This document shows positions 46,028 through 48,284 of a DNA stretch of 48,284 nucleotides, one piece after another. Each line of letters starts with the position of its first letter. Position 1 is the first letter of the stretch. Below the pieces are notes generated by a model. The model was not told the origin of the DNA. It was given only the letters and a program-made list of their open reading frames with translations, and made no database searches. Origin of the DNA: an uncultured Saprospiraceae bacterium. Lineage in GTDB: Bacteria > Bacteroidota > Bacteroidia > Chitinophagales > Saprospiraceae. The DNA lies in NCBI GenBank assembly GCA_938022165.1, contig CALIEI010000080.1:1-48284 (forward strand), written 5' to 3'. The position numbers were made by a program, and so were the translations under genes.

Positions 46028-47083
46028 ATGAAGAAAGTAGCCATATTATATCAAGCTCAACTACCACCGATAAAAGATGGAATTCAAAAACCTATGAAAC
46101 CAGGAGGTTATTCTGATAGCGGAGCAGATATAGCATTCGAATTAATTAAAAACAACCTTGCTGTAGTCACTCCAGTAGGAAGTCCCGATCCAAACAATGA
46201 TAAAGATTGGGTTTTTCCAGATACGAAAGAAGGTATTGAGATGGCCTTACAAAAAGGAGCAAAAGTCTTTTGGTTAAACACTGTGCTATACCAAGACCAC
46301 AATATAGAATACTATCTAAACAAGGGTATTGATATAGTCGGACAAAAACCCAAATCGGTTGATATATTTGATGATAAAATGTATACGAATAACTTATTGA
46401 AATCCAACAATATTCCTATTCCACAAAACGAACTTATCACTAAAGCAAATCATAGAAATTTAGAAATGAAACTAGTATTTCCTCTAGTGTTGAAACCCAT
46501 CAGAGGAAGAGGGAGCCAAGGCGTTACTAAAATTGATAATCAAGATGAACTCGATAAAAATTTGAGTAAATTATTTTCAGATAACGACTACGGGAATGCT
46601 GCTTATGTTGAACAATATTTGCAAGGGCAAGAAATAACCATATCGGTAATGCCGAAAGGGAATTATATGATAAATAAAAAACAACAATTGTTCAATAATC
46701 CTTGGTGCTTACCAGCAGTGAAAAGATATAATCACCACAATGGAATAGCTCCTTATAATGGCACAGTAGCTGTGATGGAAAATAGCGAAGTTTTGCATGA
46801 AGAGGAGTTGCAGTCCATTGAAATACAAGAAGTGTACAAACATTGTATCAAAGCCGCAGAATTAACTGATATAAAAGCACCTATAAGGATTGATTGCAGG
46901 GCAAATACTCAAGGAAAATATTTTTTATTTGACCTCAATATGAAGCCAAATATGACTGGACCATCTAGACCGCATAGGAAAAATCAAGATAGCTTGACTT
47001 TACTCTCTGCCAGAAAAATTGGATGGACCTATTTTGATCTATTAAATAATATGCTTCATCAAAAATGGAATGCCGACACCTAA
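46028..47083 (+). CDS. ATP-grasp ligase, D-Ala-D-Ala ligase-like
   Basis: 351 residues from the ATG at 46028 (MKKVAILYQAQLPP); a TTG upstream in frame gives an unlikely extension. ATP-grasp fold: nucleotide-binding LVFPLVLKPIRGRGSQGVTK, hinge AAYVEQYLQGQEITISVM, and metal/substrate segment APIRIDCRANTQGKYFLFDL with LNMKPNMTGPSRP, similar in order to D-alanine-D-alanine ligases but not the same. The canonical Ddl motifs are altered, so it likely joins other carboxylate and amine substrates. It is followed 61 bases later by an agmatinase-like gene and faces an arginase gene, pointing to arginine or guanidino compounds; this is inference. Confidence 0.85.
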   Translation: MKKVAILYQAQLPPIKDGIQKPMKPGGYSDSGADIAFELIKNNLAVVTPVGSPDPNNDKDWVFPDTKEGIEMALQKGAKVFWLNTVLYQDHNIEYYLNKGIDIVGQKPKSVDIFDDKMYTNNLLKSNNIPIPQNELITKANHRNLEMKLVFPLVLKPIRGRGSQGVTKIDNQDELDKNLSKLFSDNDYGNAAYVEQYLQGQEITISVMPKGNYMINKKQQLFNNPWCLPAVKRYNHHNGIAPYNGTVAVMENSEVLHEEELQSIEIQEVYKHCIKAAELTDIKAPIRIDCRANTQGKYFLFDLNMKPNMTGPSRPHRKNQDSLTLLSARKIGWTYFDLLNNMLHQKWNADT

Positions 47084-47144
47084 TTCATGATCTTAGCTAG
47101 GAAACTATAAAAAATAATTTACAAGAAAACGCAGATATTTTACA

Positions 47145-47936
47145 ATGATAAAATTAATCGGAATACCCTTTGATGCAAATTCTTCTTTTCTAAGAGGTCC
47201 TTCTTATGCTCCACAGCGAATCAGACTGATGGATACAGATGGTTCTGCAAATTCTTTTTCTGAGAATGGATTGGAAGTGAAAGAAGGCATTAATTATCAA
47301 GATTGTGGAGATATTCATTTTGAAAATACAAATTCAAAAATCGCATTTGATACTATCGGAGATAAAATCAAACAACTGAGAAGTGACAAGAGTAAAGTTA
47401 TCTCCTTTGGAGGCGATCATTCTATAAGTTATCCTGTGATAAATGCTTTTGCAGATGAAAATACCAAATTGAATATCTTACACTTAGATGCCCATGCAGA
47501 CTTATATGATAATTTTGACAATAATCCATTTTCTCATGCTTCGCCTTTTGCAAGACTTATGGAGAGCAACAAGATCAACTCATTAACTCAAGTTGGGATC
47601 AGAACACTCAATACGCACCAAAAAGAACAAGCAAAAAAGTATGGAGTTACTATTGTAGAGATGAAGGATTTCGACTTCAATTTTATTCAGAATTTGCCTT
47701 CGCCGCTTTACATTTCTATTGACCTAGATGTTCTAGACCCCGCTTTTGCACCCGGAGTTTCGCACCATGAGCCGGGAGGCATGACAAGTAGGCAATTGAT
47801 CAAAATTATTCAAAACTTATCTTGCGAAATTATCGGAGCCGATATAGTGGAGTACAACCCAGTTAGAGATTTGCATAATATGACTGCAATGGTGGCGTAT
47901 AAAATATTCAAAGAACTTGTTGCCAAAATGGTTTAA
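47145..47936 (+). CDS. agmatinase-like ureohydrolase
   Basis: 263 residues, short for the family (about 290-320). Mn ligands are complete: H92 (FGGDHSISYP), D115/H117/D119 (LHLDAHADLYD), D193/D195 (ISIDLDVLDPAFAPG), with H131 in NNPFSHASPFARL, the agmatinase-type loop. Ureohydrolases release urea (or formamide) from guanidino or formimino compounds. The N-terminus is abbreviated (MIKLIGIPFDANSSFLRGPS). Same strand as the ATP-grasp gene, so probably co-transcribed. The substrate is uncertain: agmatine, guanidinobutyrate or a product of the ATP-grasp enzyme. Confidence 0.9.
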   Translation: MIKLIGIPFDANSSFLRGPSYAPQRIRLMDTDGSANSFSENGLEVKEGINYQDCGDIHFENTNSKIAFDTIGDKIKQLRSDKSKVISFGGDHSISYPVINAFADENTKLNILHLDAHADLYDNFDNNPFSHASPFARLMESNKINSLTQVGIRTLNTHQKEQAKKYGVTIVEMKDFDFNFIQNLPSPLYISIDLDVLDPAFAPGVSHHEPGGMTSRQLIKIIQNLSCEIIGADIVEYNPVRDLHNMTAMVAYKIFKELVAKMV

Positions 47937-48058
47937 TGGCAATGGGTTCTTTTAATCAAATCAACTTGGACTCAGTTAGTGTCAAGTGCCATTAGTTGCT
48001 ACGCAGGAATTTTGTGGACACAAGTGCAGATTTTCAGTACTTATCGGTTTTGCGATAG

Positions 48059-48195
48059 GGACAGCAGTGATACGCAGTAGTCTAGAGACTCCATGAAGTA
48101 GTGGCTGACGACGGATGAGCGAATGAGCGAATACTAGTCAGCCACATACTGAATAAGTCTCTAGGCTGCTAAGTACAAACGGATGGCCCGGCCCC
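48059..48195. repeat. structured intergenic repeat, family A, divergent copy 3
   Basis: Starts GGACAGCAGTGATACGCAGTAGT and ends GGATGGCCCGGCCCC. A long nested stem: GCAG/CTGC, CTAGAGACT/AGTCTCTAG (48082-48090 with 48156-48164) and GTGGCTGAC/GTCAGCCAC (48101-48109 with 48137-48145). It keeps the family landmarks GGAC, GCAGTAGT, AGACTC, AGCGAATA and GGATGGCCC, but differs otherwise. A hairpin TATCG..CGATA stands just before it. Confidence 0.6.
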
Positions 48196-48215
48196 TGACT
48201 GAATGGTGCAAAGCA

Positions 48216-48268
48216 ATCTTGATCCAGTGGATCAAGATAATGAAGGAACTGCAGAAAACCTTCTGCAG
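48216..48268. other. two perfect hairpins near the window end
   Basis: ATCTTGATCC/GGATCAAGAT (48216-48225 with 48229-48238) and CTGCAGAA/TTCTGCAG (48249-48256 with 48261-48268). They follow the family A copy and may belong to the same structured element or to a gene beyond the window. Confidence 0.55.
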
Positions 48269-48284
48269 CAAAATAAAAGGGGAT

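Overview
The window looks like chromosomal DNA of a marine-type Bacteroidota, most likely of the Saprospiria/Chitinophagia side. The evidence is AT-rich DNA with no Shine-Dalgarno sequences, several boxes matching the Bacteroidota -7 promoter consensus TAnnTTTG, two proteins ending in type IX secretion (T9SS) sorting domains, SprB-like repeats, a TonB receptor with a carboxypeptidase-regulatory-like N-terminus, and Bacteroidota-type families (DUF5362, DUF2452, DUF1573, DUF5106, split 5'-nucleotidase). The taxonomic call is inference.

Layout. 1-4.8 kb: small membrane protein, hotdog thioesterase, an unusually long rpsP (ribosomal protein S16 fused to a helix-hairpin-helix domain), a large unknown protein and an EI24/CysZ-like membrane protein. 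4.9-8.9 kb: an ECF sigma factor with a likely anti-sigma partner and a secreted beta-structured protein, then an OmpR-type response regulator and its histidine kinase on the other strand. 9-22.3 kb, minus strand: a 2923-residue secreted metalloprotease carrying about 27 SprB-like repeats and a T9SS tail, then a TonB-dependent receptor, ribulose-phosphate epimerase and a 3'-5' exonuclease. 22.4-25.3 kb: a coiled-coil membrane protein, then an IS110-family element whose long 5' region folds into several strong hairpins (candidate bridge RNA), followed by a structured GC-rich stretch. 25.3-28.4 kb: DUF2452 and DUF1573 proteins and a second T9SS-exported metalloprotease. 28.9-37.4 kb: signal peptidase I, a PIG-L deacetylase, a CAP lipoprotein, a 43-residue membrane peptide paired with a sodium:solute symporter, and dnaA. 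38-42.8 kb, minus strand: a 5'-nucleotidase split over two genes, ruvB, a lipoprotein and a thioredoxin-fold lipid-free periplasmic protein. 43-48.3 kb: isocitrate dehydrogenase, then arginase, an ATP-grasp ligase and an agmatinase-like ureohydrolase.

The most unusual material is non-coding. One repeat family (8953-9131, 28608-28755, 48059-48195) has a conserved skeleton starting GGAC and ending GGCCCC, while the hairpins hung on it differ completely in sequence and keep their base pairing. A second, looser GC-rich family (near 7009, 26189, 44318) resembles an intergenic motif I recall from many Bacteroidota. The IS110 leader is a third structured region, with a 15-base segment exactly complementary to sequence beyond the transposase. 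No tRNA, rRNA, CRISPR array or recognised riboswitch was seen.
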